This document shows positions 17,442 through 26,727 of a DNA stretch of 64,000 nt, in pieces; within the stretch, counting starts at the first letter, position 1, and every line of letters starts with the position of its first letter. The notes under the pieces were generated by a model that worked only from the letters and a program-made list of their open reading frames with translations, did no database searches and had not been told where the DNA came from. A program made the translations under genes and the position numbers. The DNA comes from Arcticibacter sp041902385 (GTDB lineage: Bacteria > Bacteroidota > Bacteroidia > Sphingobacteriales > Sphingobacteriaceae): the NCBI RefSeq assembly GCF_041902385.1, contig NZ_CP169244.1, positions 1,612,001 through 1,676,000 of the forward strand. The letters run 5' to 3'.

Positions 17442-17816
17442 ATGGTAAAAAGCAAAGTTATTAACGAATCTACCTACATTTCAGAGCTTGTAATACACGG
17501 TATTCAGGAAAAGAAAGGAAACGAAATTGTACGTCTTGATTTAAGAAATATACATAGTTCGGTGGCAGATTATTTCGTAGTTTGCCATGCCGAATCAGCA
17601 ACCCAGGTAAAGGCAATAGCGCGAAGCGTTGAACAAGAAGTTTATAAAGCTTCAGGCCAGTTTCCGCTACGTACAGAAGGCGTGGAGCTTGGCGAATGGA
17701 TCCTCCTAGACTATGTCGATGTAGTGGTGCATGTCTTTAAGACAGACAAACGTGAGTTCTACGGTATAGAAGAATTGTGGGGAGATGCTGAAATGAAATA
17801 CTATCAGAGTGCCTGA
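17442..17816 (+). CDS. rsfS: Ribosome silencing factor RsfS
   Basis: A 124-residue member of the RsfS/Iojap family, which binds L14 and blocks subunit joining when nutrients are short. Typical segments: KKGNEIVRLDLRNIHSSVAD, YFVVCHAESATQVKAIA and EWILLDYVDVVVHVF, ending in the tyrosine/tryptophan-rich YGIEELWGDAEM. It is followed by ftsH after 27 bp on the same strand, the usual Bacteroidota order, and is divergent from birA. Confidence 0.95.
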   Translation: MVKSKVINESTYISELVIHGIQEKKGNEIVRLDLRNIHSSVADYFVVCHAESATQVKAIARSVEQEVYKASGQFPLRTEGVELGEWILLDYVDVVVHVFKTDKREFYGIEELWGDAEMKYYQSA

Positions 17817-17843
17817 TTTTAAGTTTAGTTGATCAAACAGAAA

Positions 17844-19925
17844 ATGAAAGATAGAGATACCGATAAAAAGAACTTCAGAAAAAGAACGGGAAAAAAGATG
17901 GTCCCTAAGCCTCCCCGTTTCAATATAATGTGGCTTTATGCTGCAATTATTATTGGTCTGTTCGCGGTTCAGTACTTATTCAGCAGCTCGAGCATTACTA
18001 CCATCTCGTACCAGAAGTTCGAGGCCGAAATGCTCAGATCAGGCGATGTTGAAAAGATTGTGGCTTACAAGAACAACGATCTTGTTGTTGGCGAAGTTTA
18101 CATCAAGAAAGACAGGCTGAACCAGCCGAAGTACAAAAATGCTCATACTCCCGACAACTTTAGCATGTCGGCTACTAACAGTCCGCAGTATAAGTTTACT
18201 GATGCTTCGTTTGATGGCCTGCAAGCCAAGATCACCGAGGCTAACAAAAGTCTTCCGGCTAATCAGAAAGTAAACTTGATTTTTGAAACCAGGGAGAACT
18301 TCTGGGCTGGATGGTTTATGACCATCATTCTTCCCGTATTGCTCCTGATTGGCTTCTGGATTTTCATCATGCGCCGGATGGGTGGTGGTGCCGGTGGTGG
18401 AGCAGGGGGCCAGATCTTCAACATAGGAAAGTCGAAAGCAACGCTTTTCGATAAAGAGTCGCAGGTTACAGTGACTTTTAACGATGTAGCGGGCCTGGAA
18501 GAAGCTAAACAGGAGGTGATGGAGATCGTGGATTTCCTGAAAAATCCAAAGAAATATACCAACCTGGGAGGAAAGATCCCGAAAGGTGCTCTGCTGGTTG
18601 GCTCTCCTGGTACGGGTAAGACACTTCTGGCAAAAGCGGTTGCCGGCGAAGCACAGGTGCCGTTTTTCTCCCTTTCAGGCTCTGACTTTGTCGAGATGTT
18701 TGTAGGGGTAGGAGCGTCGCGGGTAAGAGATCTCTTCCGCCAGGCGAAGGACAAGGCGCCCTGCATCATCTTCATCGACGAAATTGATGCGATCGGTCGC
18801 GCCAGAGGTAAAAACAATATCGTTGGCGGTAACGACGAACGCGAGAATACCCTCAACCAGCTGCTGGTAGAGATGGACGGATTTGGAACAGATTCCGGAA
18901 TCATCATCATGGCGGCAACCAACAGACCAGACGTTCTTGACTCTGCACTGTTGCGTCCTGGACGCTTTGACAGGCAGATCTCGATCGATAAGCCCGACCT
19001 GGTAGGTCGCGAGCAAATATTTAAGGTACACCTTAAGCCGATCAAATTAGCTGAGGACGTTGACGCTAAAAAGCTTTCTGCACAGACACCTGGCTTTGCA
19101 GGTGCAGAGATCGCTAATGTTTGTAACGAAGCCGCTCTGATAGCTGCCCGTAAGAATAAGGAATCGGTAGACATGCACGACTTCCAGGACGCTATTGACC
19201 GGGTGATCGGAGGTCTGGAGAAGAAGAACAAGATCATCTCTCCGGAGGAAAAGAGAATTGTGGCCTATCACGAAGCTGGTCACGCTATTGCAGGCTGGTT
19301 TCTCGAACATGCTGACCCACTGGTAAAAGTATCTATTGTTCCACGTGGTGTTGCTGCACTTGGATATGCGCAGTACCTGCCAAAGGAGCAATTCCTGTAT
19401 ACCACTGAGCAGCTGATTGACGGGATGTGTATGACCATGGGCGGCCGGGTGGCTGAAGATATTGTCTTCGGTAAGATCTCAACGGGTGCTCAGAATGACC
19501 TTGAGCGGATCACCAACCTGTCGTACGCAATGATATCGCTTTATGGTATGAGTCCGAAAGTCGGAAACGTATCGTTTAATGAGCAGCAGGAGCGCTTTAA
19601 TCGTCCTTATTCCGAAAAGACTGCAGAGCTCATCGATGAAGAGGTGAGAACTCTGATCGGTTCTGTATACACGCGCACAAAAGATCTTCTCAACGAAAAG
19701 CGGGACGGTTTAGAGAAGCTTGCTAACAAGTTACTTGAAAAGGAAATCTTGTTCCAGAGCGATCTGGAGGAAATCCTTGGGAAGAGGCCTTTTAGTCATC
19801 GTACCACATACGACGAGTTCGTGAACGGTGACAACACAGGCAACCAGGCTCCTGTAGCGGAGAACCTGCACCCTGAGCCGGTAGGCGATTCAACTGAACC
19901 TCTCCAAAGCTCAGAAACGAAATAG
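17844..19925 (+). CDS. ftsH: ATP-dependent zinc metalloprotease FtsH
   Basis: Membrane-bound AAA protease that degrades unstable membrane and regulatory proteins. There are 693 residues from the ATG at 17844; an in-frame TTG at 17829 is less likely. Transmembrane helix 1 is at ~28-46, a periplasmic loop follows, and helix 2 (TIILPVLLLIGFWIFIM) is at ~155-175. Then come a Gly-rich linker, Walker A GSPGTGKT, Walker B IIFIDEIDAIG, the second region of homology (AATNRPDVLDSALLRPGRFD) and the zinc site HEAGH. The C-terminal tail is acidic and Pro-rich. A strong terminator follows. Confidence 0.97.
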   Translation: MKDRDTDKKNFRKRTGKKMVPKPPRFNIMWLYAAIIIGLFAVQYLFSSSSITTISYQKFEAEMLRSGDVEKIVAYKNNDLVVGEVYIKKDRLNQPKYKNAHTPDNFSMSATNSPQYKFTDASFDGLQAKITEANKSLPANQKVNLIFETRENFWAGWFMTIILPVLLLIGFWIFIMRRMGGGAGGGAGGQIFNIGKSKATLFDKESQVTVTFNDVAGLEEAKQEVMEIVDFLKNPKKYTNLGGKIPKGALLVGSPGTGKTLLAKAVAGEAQVPFFSLSGSDFVEMFVGVGASRVRDLFRQAKDKAPCIIFIDEIDAIGRARGKNNIVGGNDERENTLNQLLVEMDGFGTDSGIIIMAATNRPDVLDSALLRPGRFDRQISIDKPDLVGREQIFKVHLKPIKLAEDVDAKKLSAQTPGFAGAEIANVCNEAALIAARKNKESVDMHDFQDAIDRVIGGLEKKNKIISPEEKRIVAYHEAGHAIAGWFLEHADPLVKVSIVPRGVAALGYAQYLPKEQFLYTTEQLIDGMCMTMGGRVAEDIVFGKISTGAQNDLERITNLSYAMISLYGMSPKVGNVSFNEQQERFNRPYSEKTAELIDEEVRTLIGSVYTRTKDLLNEKRDGLEKLANKLLEKEILFQSDLEEILGKRPFSHRTTYDEFVNGDNTGNQAPVAENLHPEPVGDSTEPLQSSETK

Positions 19926-19946
19926 AAAAAATAACAGATTGAATAG

Positions 19947-19974
19947 AAAGCCCCTAACCCATAGGGGCTTTTTC
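19947..19974 (+). terminator. Terminator of rsfS-ftsH
   Basis: A 10-bp stem, AAAGCCCCTA (19947-19956) with TAGGGGCTTT (19962-19971), 5-nt loop, followed by more T. It is 21 bp past the ftsH stop. Confidence 0.9.
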
Positions 19975-20109
19975 TTGATCGTATATTTGTTCTTTCGTGG
20001 TCGAAGAGAGCATTGACTCAATTTTCATCCCCATTTGTAGATTTAGCTCTTAAATGTTTTTCTTTGAACTCAACCTTTTATCTACGATTTTTGTCCGCAG
20101 GAGCTTAAA

Positions 20110-20745
20110 ATGAAAGATACCACCTCTAAAGAAAAAATGCTAAAGAAGATAAGGAAGGCACTTCTTGAGAAGCGCGACAATCCTTATCCAAATCTGGAAG
20201 ACGCTCCTGTTTACGAGCCCTATGACGACTACCTGGAGGTGATGTTTGCAGAACAACTAGGCCTTGTGGCAGGGAAGTTTGTGTTTTGCGAAGATGAAAT
20301 ACAGTTTATAGAAAATCTGCTTTCGCTGGCCGATGAGAAGGGCTGGCGAAAGATCTACTGTTGGGAGCCTCCTCTTCAGGAACTCCTCTCCCATTTCGAG
20401 TTTCCTTTCTACAGTACGGAAACCGACTTTATGCAGGCTGAAGTGGGTATTACCCTGTGCGAATCTTTAATTGCAAGGAATGGGAGTATTCTGCTTTCAA
20501 ACGGCAATGCTGCCGGTCGACGCCTTAGTATTTATCCTCCGCACCATATCGTAGTGGCGTTTACCAGCCAGCTGGTTCCCGATTTGAAGGATGCGCTAAA
20601 GCAGTTAAAAGCAAGGTATAGTACCAGTATCCCTTCGATGGTTTCAGTTGTGACGGGCCCTAGTCGCACGGCAGATATAGAAAAGACCCTGGTACTTGGT
20701 GCTCACGGCCCTAAAGAACTGATCGTTTTTCTGCTTGAGGGCTAG
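20110..20745 (+). CDS. LUD-domain protein (LutC/YkgG family)
   Basis: A 211-residue protein with the LUD fold: YEPYDDYLEVMFAEQL near the N terminus, VGITLCESLIARNGSILLSN, and the C-terminal PSMVSVVTGPSRTADIEKT ending in LGAHGPKEL. LutC takes part in the LutABC lactate-oxidation complex in Bacillus. Here no lutA or lutB lies nearby, so a lactate role is not supported by context; a copy beside ftsH is common in this phylum and its function there is not known to me. It stands alone between two terminators. Confidence 0.85.
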   Translation: MKDTTSKEKMLKKIRKALLEKRDNPYPNLEDAPVYEPYDDYLEVMFAEQLGLVAGKFVFCEDEIQFIENLLSLADEKGWRKIYCWEPPLQELLSHFEFPFYSTETDFMQAEVGITLCESLIARNGSILLSNGNAAGRRLSIYPPHHIVVAFTSQLVPDLKDALKQLKARYSTSIPSMVSVVTGPSRTADIEKTLVLGAHGPKELIVFLLEG

Positions 20746-20900
20746 GGCAGCCTGAGCGTCTTTAAGAACGATATAGGAGAAAAAAGAGACTTTATCACAA
20801 CCGGGTTTTTGCAGGAATTTGATACGATAGTACTCAAGGGAAGGACTAAACGCCAGTAAAATGCCAGTATAAACTACCATGCGTTAATGGCTTGGAAAAA

Positions 20901-20939
20901 AGAAGAGGCGGAGATCACATGTGATACCGCCTCTTTTTG
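20901..20939. terminator. Bidirectional terminator-like hairpin
   Basis: AAGAGGCGG (20903-20911) pairs with CCGCCTCTT (20927-20935), enclosing a second perfect palindrome ATCACATGTGAT (20914-20925). A-rich and T-rich tracts flank it. It lies about 150 bp after the LUD gene and 120 bp from the end of the convergent aminotransferase gene. Confidence 0.75.
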
Positions 20940-20967
20940 CTGAAGTGTTTTGAGTCTTTATAGCCCG

Positions 20968-21016
20968 GAAAGAACATTCAATCAACTTTCGCTCCCCGGT
21001 TGAAAGCGCAGATCAT
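20968..21016 (+). repeat. Dispersed intergenic repeat, copy B
   Basis: Matches 8924-8972 at 36 of 49 positions without gaps. It occupies the gap between the LUD gene and the aminotransferase gene (20746-21061), which otherwise holds only the hairpin at 20901-20939 and no coding sequence I can support. Confidence 0.4.
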
Positions 21017-21061
21017 GAAGCCTTTTCTTTTATTTTAGTTTAAAGCTGCTTTTTCGCTTGA

Positions 21062-22318
21062 CTATTTCAGCTTCGCCAAAGCTTCTTTTACCCGCGGGAG
21101 CATCGCCCTGATATCTTCAAGGGAGCAGCCTCCTACAGATGCGCGGAACCAGTTCACGGAGCTTTCTGTTCCAAAAGCTGAGAAGGGCACTAATGCGGCT
21201 TTTGCCTCTTTAATAAGATAGAAGTTGATATCCTCACTGGTTTGCAGCACTTCTCCCTCTGGTGTTCTCTTTCCGGCATAGTCTATTTGTACCGTCAGGT
21301 AAATTGCGCCCATCGGCTCAATGGCATCTACCTTAAGGCCATCTGACTTAAGCTGTTTAAAGCCATCATAAAGCGTCTGGAGGCTTTCTCTGATCCTTTC
21401 CTTAAATGAACTAAGATAGTTGTCCACCGCAGTGCTGTCCTTCAGAAACGAAGCCATAGCCACTTGTTCTGGCTTTGGAGCCCACGCACCCATGTGCATA
21501 ATGATGGTCCGCATCTTTTCTATCACCGACTCAGGTCCGAATCCCCAGCCTACCCTTACTCCCGTCGCGGCAAAGCATTTTGAAGCCCCGTCGATGAAGA
21601 TCACGTAGTCTTTAACAGCCGGCCGGAGCGACACCGGATTGTAGTGCTGGTGCTCTCCGAAGGTTAACATTGAATATATCTGATCGTACAGGATGTATAA
21701 CGGTTTTTCACCCGCCTTCCTGCTCTGATTCTCTGCAATGACCAGGTCGCAGATCTCCTCCAGGTCCTGCCGCGAAAACATAGTTCCGGTAGGGTTAAGC
21801 GGAGAACAAAGTGCCAGTAAGGTGGCCCCGGCCAGGTGAGGCGCAAGGTCTGCTGCCTTAGGCATAAAGTTATTATCTGCCGATGTCGGTACCGGAACTC
21901 CATGTGCTCCGGTCAGGCTGCAATAGTGATTGTTGTTCCATGATGGCGCCGGATAAATTACTTTGTCGCCCGGGTCAACAAGAGCAAGATAAGTAGCATA
22001 AATAAGAGGGCGGGAGCCGCTTGAAATTTGTATTTCCCGTGTGCTGATGTCCAGAGAATACCGTTCTTTGAGAAAGGTACTCACATTTTCCCGCAGTGCC
22101 GGGATGCCGTCTGCCGGCGGGTAGTTGGTTTGATACTCGTCGTAAGCCTTTTTAATTCCATCGTTCAGATCCTGCGGAATAGGAAAGATCGTAGAGTCAA
22201 AATCGCCTATGGTGAGATTGGCGATCTTTTGTCCCTGCTTCTTTAGTTCGTTTATCTCTCCTGCAATCTTTATGATTTCAGACCCTTTCAGGTTCTTTGC
22301 CAGTTGTGATACACTCAT
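21062..22318 (-). CDS. PLP-dependent class I/II aminotransferase
   Basis: A fold-type I aminotransferase of 418 residues, close to aspartate/aromatic aminotransferases. The N-terminal part contains ANLTIGDFDSTIFPIP and the substrate loop TNYPPADGIPALRE. The PLP-binding Lys is in FIDGASKCFAATGVRVGWGF. The family's Asn and Asp/Tyr cofactor contacts lie in CSPLNPTGTMF and ILYDQIYSM. I place the start at the ATG at 22318, because the upstream in-frame TTG at 22336 overlaps a good -7 promoter box. The exact amino-acid substrate cannot be decided from the sequence. Confidence 0.88.
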   Translation of the reverse strand: MSVSQLAKNLKGSEIIKIAGEINELKKQGQKIANLTIGDFDSTIFPIPQDLNDGIKKAYDEYQTNYPPADGIPALRENVSTFLKERYSLDISTREIQISSGSRPLIYATYLALVDPGDKVIYPAPSWNNNHYCSLTGAHGVPVPTSADNNFMPKAADLAPHLAGATLLALCSPLNPTGTMFSRQDLEEICDLVIAENQSRKAGEKPLYILYDQIYSMLTFGEHQHYNPVSLRPAVKDYVIFIDGASKCFAATGVRVGWGFGPESVIEKMRTIIMHMGAWAPKPEQVAMASFLKDSTAVDNYLSSFKERIRESLQTLYDGFKQLKSDGLKVDAIEPMGAIYLTVQIDYAGKRTPEGEVLQTSEDINFYLIKEAKAALVPFSAFGTESSVNWFRASVGGCSLEDIRAMLPRVKEALAKLK

Positions 22319-22333
22319 GTCTAATAATTTACT

Positions 22334-22341
22334 CAAACTTA
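22334..22341 (-). promoter_or_regulatory. -7 promoter box of the aminotransferase gene
   Basis: Minus-strand TAAGTTTG fits TAnnTTTG and ends 15 nt before the ATG at 22318. Its position argues against the TTG start at 22336. Confidence 0.5.
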
Positions 22342-22687
22342 GAAAATATATCGGGAGTTTTCAGGGAAGGTCAGAATGAAACCCTTGCAGGGACGATATT
22401 CCTGAACCTTTTGTGCTTATTTCTTGTTTTTAAGGAGCAGTGCTCTTGCATAAGACCTGCTGCATGACTGATATCTTGACTTGGTTCGTTTCATCGTCGT
22501 TCCTCTGCCTTTTCAAAACCGTCGTTCCTCCGGAGTCACTGAGGGGTCAGTGCGGGATGAGTGCGGCTTTAGCCGGGAAAAACCGCTCTCAACCCGGACT
22601 CAACCCGCACTCACTCCGCACGCATTGCGAACCTGAACACTTCTTGCTACATCTCAATAGCAAACATGAGAGGAACGGAGTATGGTG
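22342..22687. other. Intergenic region with an 11-bp repeat hairpin; no gene recognised
   Basis: Lies between the aminotransferase promoter and the argH 3' end. CGTCGTTCCTC occurs twice (about 22493 and 22521), and a repeat-built hairpin lies at 22549-22621. No convincing coding frame. Confidence 0.5.
22549..22621. repeat. Inverted and tandem 11-bp repeats forming a large hairpin
   Basis: Three tandem imperfect 11-mers, TCAACCCGGAC, TCAACCCGCAC and TCACTCCGCAC, run from 22589 to 22621. Two inverted units, GTGCGGGATGA and GTGCGGCTTTA, lie at 22550-22571. The 18-nt arms 22549-22566 and 22594-22611 pair with 16 of 18 matches around a 27-nt loop. Confidence 0.75.
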
Positions 22688-24021
22688 TTATTCGGAGAGA
22701 AGTTTCGCGATGGCTTCATCCACACGGGCAAAGCTAAAAGAGCTGACAACAGCGTTGAAACTGGCGCTGATCTCTTTGTTGCAAAGATTGCCGATACTTC
22801 CTTCGTGAGTATGTTTCACTGCGGCGGGATAAGAAAACTCGCCGCGCTCAATCTCCATCCCGACTTTCTTATACGCTTCACGGAAAGGGAGGCCTTTCAG
22901 TACTTCCTCGTTAACCGCTTCCACACTGAAGAGATATGCATACTTGCTATCCTTTAAAATTTCATCTTTCACCCTGATATGCCCGAGCATGAAGGTAGTC
23001 ATTTCAAGGCATTCGCGGAGGGAGGTAAATGCCGGAAAAAGGTTTTCTTTCAGCAATTGAAGATCACGGTGATAGCCTGAGGGGAGATTGGTCGTCATGA
23101 GGGCAATTTCGTTAGGCAAAGCCTGTATTTTATTACAACGGGCACGGATAAGCTCAAATACGTCGGGGTTCTTTTTGTGAGGCATGATGCTCGAGCCGGT
23201 AGTCAGTTCGTCAGGGAAGCTGATGAACCCGAAATTCTGATTGATGAACAGACAGGCGTCCATAGCGAATCTGGCGAGGGTGGCGGCGATTGAAGACATT
23301 GCCTGGGCCAGTATCCTTTCTGTTTTTCCACGGCCCATCTGGGCATAAACTACGTTATAGTTAAGCGCGTCAAAACCCAGCAATTCAGTCGTCATGGTTC
23401 TGTTGAGGGGGAATGATGATCCGTAGCCTGCTGCGGAGCCCAAAGGATTCTTATTGCAGATTTTCCAGGCGGCCAGCATCAGTTCCAAGTCATCAGCCAG
23501 GCTCTCAGCGTATGCACCGAACCAAAGGCCGAAAGATGAAGGCATGGCGATTTGGAGGTGCGTGTATCCGGGGAGCAGCTTGTCTTTGTGCTCTTCGCTT
23601 AGCCTGATCAGCTGAGTAAAGAGGGTCTGCGTACTGCTTACCAACTGTTTAATCTGGGTGCGGAAAAAAGCTTCAGGTCTACCAGCACCTGGTCGTTCCT
23701 TGAACGTCCGCTATGGATCTTCTTGCCCGCCTCTCCGATGCGGCGGGTGAGCATCAGCTCCACCTGCGAATGTATGTCCTCAACGCCCTCTTCGATGGTG
23801 AAGGTACCTTGCTGAATTTCCTGGTAAATGGCTTTCAGCTCTTTTTGTACCCGGGCGAGATCGTCCTCGCTCATGAGGTTGATACTTGCCAGCATACGAG
23901 TATGGGCCAGTGAGCCAAGAACGTCTGATTCAGCCAGGAAGAGGTCAAGGTCCCTGTCGTTGCCAACAGTGAACTGTTCTACTGATTTCGATACTTCCTT
24001 ATCTTTTTGCCAGAGCTTCAT
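22688..24021 (-). pseudogene. argH: Argininosuccinate lyase, frame broken by a 1-base homopolymer deletion (probably a sequence error)
   Basis: Last step of arginine synthesis: argininosuccinate to arginine plus fumarate. The N-terminal frame (24021 down to 23638) carries GKKIHSGRSRNDQVLVDLKL and then runs into unrelated residues. The rest of the enzyme, including the signature GSSIMPHKKNPD, continues in another frame from about 23644 to 22688. Adding one base to the six-A run (plus strand 23664-23669) restores LKLFFRTQIKQLVSS and joins the halves without loss. Both halves are fully conserved, so decay is unlikely. It is the last gene of the arginine operon, 27 bp after argE. Confidence 0.9.
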
Positions 24022-24048
24022 GTGCGTGATATTGTTAAAATGCTGTGT

Positions 24049-25110
24049 TTAAAGGATAACGCCTTCAAGCAGCTGTATGTAAAATTCGATACCTTGTTCA
24101 ACTTCTTTAACGAAAATAAACTCGTCTGCGCTGTGCGAGCGGGCGGAATCTCCCGGACCTACTTTGAGTGAGGGGATGCTAAGCATTGCCTGGTCACTTG
24201 TAGTCGGAGAACCATAAGTTTTCTTTCCCATCGCTATTCCTTGTACTACAATGGGGTGCTTCTTGTCTATGGACGAAGGTTTTAGCCTCGTCGATCTGGC
24301 TTTCACTTCGCAGGTCACGTGCTCCCTGATAATATCCAAAACTTCCTCATTCTGATAGCCGTCGGTCACTCTTACATCCACTGTGAACTCGCAGCGTGCG
24401 GGTACCACATTATGCTGGGAGCCGGCATTAATGACTGTGACCGACATTTTCAGCGGGCCGAAAAGCTCCGATTCTTTCGGGAATTTGTAGGTTCTGAACC
24501 ATTCTATGTCTTTCAGAGCATTGTAAATGGCATTTTCTCCTTCTTCCCTGGCGGCATGCCCTGCTTTACCGTGCGCAATACAATCAAGTACCATCAAGCC
24601 TCGTTCTGCTATAGCAAGATCAAGCAATGTGGGCTCACCAACAATAGCGAATTCGAGCGGGCCAAGCTGCGGGATAATGAGTTCGAGGCCATTGGTGCCC
24701 GACACTTCTTCTTCGGCTGTAGCTGCCAGACACAGATTGTATTTCAGGTCGGTGCGCCGGTAAAAGAAGAGAAAGCAGGCGATCAGGGAAACCAGGCAGC
24801 CTCCTGCATCATTGCTTCCCAGTCCGAACAACTTACCGTCTTCGATATCGGGCGAGAAAGGATCGCGTGTATAACCCGGGTTAGGCTTTACCGTATCGTG
24901 GTGTGAGTTGAGCAGAATAGTGGGCTTCGACGGGTCAAAGTGCTGGTTATATGCCCAGATGTTGTTTTGCTTCCGCTTGGTGACCACTCCCTGCTCCTTT
25001 AAAAAGCCTTCAATGATGGCTGCTGTCTGCTGCTCTTCGCGACTGAAGGAGGGCGTCGCGATAAGCCGCTGCAGCAATGTCAGGGAGTGTGTTTTAAGAC
25101 CGTCCACCAT
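24049..25110 (-). CDS. argE: M20 family deacylase, acyl-ornithine/citrulline deacetylase type
   Basis: A 353-residue M20 metallopeptidase that removes the N-acyl protecting group in arginine synthesis. Metal ligands are visible in LLNSHHDTVKPNP, GLGSNDAGGC, AEEEVSGTNGLE, VGEPTLLDLA and, near the C terminus, SARSHSADEF. The intervening dimerisation domain is present. Because the neighbouring transcarbamylase acts on acyl-ornithine, the natural substrate is probably N-acyl-citrulline (acetyl or succinyl), inferred from the known Bacteroides/Xanthomonas pathways. It lies 5 bp after proC and 27 bp before argH. Confidence 0.88.
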   Translation of the reverse strand: MVDGLKTHSLTLLQRLIATPSFSREEQQTAAIIEGFLKEQGVVTKRKQNNIWAYNQHFDPSKPTILLNSHHDTVKPNPGYTRDPFSPDIEDGKLFGLGSNDAGGCLVSLIACFLFFYRRTDLKYNLCLAATAEEEVSGTNGLELIIPQLGPLEFAIVGEPTLLDLAIAERGLMVLDCIAHGKAGHAAREEGENAIYNALKDIEWFRTYKFPKESELFGPLKMSVTVINAGSQHNVVPARCEFTVDVRVTDGYQNEEVLDIIREHVTCEVKARSTRLKPSSIDKKHPIVVQGIAMGKKTYGSPTTSDQAMLSIPSLKVGPGDSARSHSADEFIFVKEVEQGIEFYIQLLEGVIL

Positions 25111-25115
25111 AACGT

Positions 25116-25937
25116 CTATTTATTGTCGCTATAAAGGCCACCGGCTTTCACCGAGGATAGCTTGATGCCCTTAATGAGTGATGAACTAAAGCCATTATGC
25201 TCCATTTCGTTGAGGCCGGCAATGGTGCAGCCTTTTGGTGAGGTCACTTTATCTATTTCATGCTCGGGGTGACTATGATGTTGCAGAAGCAGGTCTGCGG
25301 CTCCCTTTGCAGTCTGAACAGCCATTTTCAATGCGTCCTCTGCATGAAATCCAATCTCCACTCCACCCTGCGAAGCAGCCCGGATGGCTCTCAGAAAGAA
25401 GGCAATGCCACAGGCGCAAAGTGCAGTGGCAGATGTCATCAGTTCTTCGTTGATCTGCACGACAGATCCTACTGTCTCAAACATCTCGCCTACAATTTCC
25501 ATGTTCAGGTAGCTGGCACTGTCAGAAGCAATGCAGGTCATAGACTGGCCTATGGAAATGGCAGTGTTAGGCATTACGCGGACCACCTGCACGTTTTCGC
25601 CAAGCTTTGTCCTGATATCTTTACAGGATACTCCCGAAATTACTGAAATCACCAGATGGCTGTCTGCCTGAATGGAAGGAGCGATTTCGTCAAGAAGGCC
25701 GTCGAGCTGCTGCGGAAGCACAGCAAGGATCACGATCTTCGCTTTAGCAGTTGCTTCTGCATTGTTGCTGGTTACCTGAAAGCCTTCTTTAGCCTTTGCC
25801 GAAAGCTGGTGCAAGGAGCGCCGGGTCAGAATGATATTATCCGGGGAGCAGTAGTTTGATTTTACCAGGCCATTTGCAAGAGAGAGTCCGATGTTTCCGC
25901 TTCCGAGGATAGCGATCGTGCCAGTTTTATTTTCCAT
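25116..25937 (-). CDS. proC: Pyrroline-5-carboxylate reductase
   Basis: Final step of proline synthesis, NAD(P)H-dependent. It has 273 residues, with the N-terminal Rossmann motif IAILGSGNIGLSLANGL and the C-terminal P5CR signature region around TSPKGCTIAGLNEMEHNG; VVRVMPNTAISIGQSM is also typical. It is embedded in the arginine operon, 1 bp after argB and 5 bp before argE. The context suggests co-control of proline and arginine made from glutamate, or use of ornithine-derived pyrroline-5-carboxylate. Confidence 0.93.
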   Translation of the reverse strand: MENKTGTIAILGSGNIGLSLANGLVKSNYCSPDNIILTRRSLHQLSAKAKEGFQVTSNNAEATAKAKIVILAVLPQQLDGLLDEIAPSIQADSHLVISVISGVSCKDIRTKLGENVQVVRVMPNTAISIGQSMTCIASDSASYLNMEIVGEMFETVGSVVQINEELMTSATALCACGIAFFLRAIRAASQGGVEIGFHAEDALKMAVQTAKGAADLLLQHHSHPEHEIDKVTSPKGCTIAGLNEMEHNGFSSSLIKGIKLSSVKAGGLYSDNK

Positions 25938-25938
25938 A

Positions 25939-26727
25939 TTATGCGAATAATCGTGTTCCGAAAAGATGTTCTTTTAGCGAGGGCAGCTCATCTGACTTGC
26001 CGATGTATACTTCTTCCACTCCGTTGGTAATTGCCTGAAAAGCGTTCTGAAGCTTTGGAAGCATGCCTCCTGCGATGATATTGTCTGCTTTTAATGTTTC
26101 AAACTCGTCTGAGCTGATCTCACGGATGACAGATGTATCGTCCTGCACGTCCTTGAGAACGCCTTTTTTCTCAAAGCAATAGACCAGGCTTACTTTAAAG
26201 TGTGATGCCATAGCAACGGCTATGGCAGAGGCGATCGTGTCGGCGTTCGTATTGAGCAACTGGCCCTCGCCGTCGTGCGTAATCGCGGAGAAGACGGGCA
26301 CGAGGCCGTCATTTAGTAGCGCCGACAGGCGGTGCGTGGCAACCGAGGTCTCGTGAAGATCGCCCACATAGCCGTAGTCTATTTCCTTAACCGGACGCTT
26401 CTTTGCTCTAATGAGATTGCCGTCGGCTCCGGTAAGCCCAATGGCGTTGCAGTTAAAGCGCTGGAGCTGGGCAACGATATTTTTGTTGATCAGTCCGGCA
26501 TACACCATAGTTACAACACGAAGCGTTTCAATATCGGTAATGCGGCGCCCGTCAACCATTTTGGGTTCCAGTCCCATCGCGTGCGAAAGATCTGTAGCCA
26601 GTTTTCCGCCGCCGTGTATGAGGATCTTATGTCCGTCGAGGGCCGCGAAGTCGTTCAGGAAATAGTGAAGATTCTCAGAGTTGTCGATCACATTCCCGCC
26701 TATCTTTATTATATACAGCTTGTCCAT
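25939..26727 (-). CDS. argB: N-acylglutamate kinase (acetylglutamate kinase family)
   Basis: Phosphorylates the gamma-carboxylate of N-acyl-glutamate. It is 262 residues, amino-acid-kinase fold: the N-terminal IKIGGNVIDN, the substrate loop ILIHGGGKLATDL, VDGRRITDIETLRVV, and LNTNADTIASAIA near the nucleotide site. No N-terminal arginine-sensing helix of the hexameric feedback-inhibited type is present. Whether the acyl group is acetyl or succinyl is open; the adjacent transcarbamylase hints at succinyl. It lies 208 bp after argF', with a small hairpin (ACCTTC/GAAGGT) in the gap. Confidence 0.93.
   Translation of the reverse strand: MDKLYIIKIGGNVIDNSENLHYFLNDFAALDGHKILIHGGGKLATDLSHAMGLEPKMVDGRRITDIETLRVVTMVYAGLINKNIVAQLQRFNCNAIGLTGADGNLIRAKKRPVKEIDYGYVGDLHETSVATHRLSALLNDGLVPVFSAITHDGEGQLLNTNADTIASAIAVAMASHFKVSLVYCFEKKGVLKDVQDDTSVIREISSDEFETLKADNIIAGGMLPKLQNAFQAITNGVEEVYIGKSDELPSLKEHLFGTRLFA

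Noticed and set aside
18263..19237. 324-codon open frame antisense to ftsH
   Set aside because: It lies wholly inside ftsH, has low-complexity Ser/Pro-rich sequence and no family resemblance. It is a codon-usage shadow.
22688..24021. argH as a decaying pseudogene
   Set aside because: Both halves are intact and conserved, the lesion is a single homopolymer base, and four other genes show the same lesion type. Sequence error is the simpler explanation.
24319..24906. 195-codon open frame antisense to argE
   Set aside because: Shadow of the M20 deacylase gene; no independent support.
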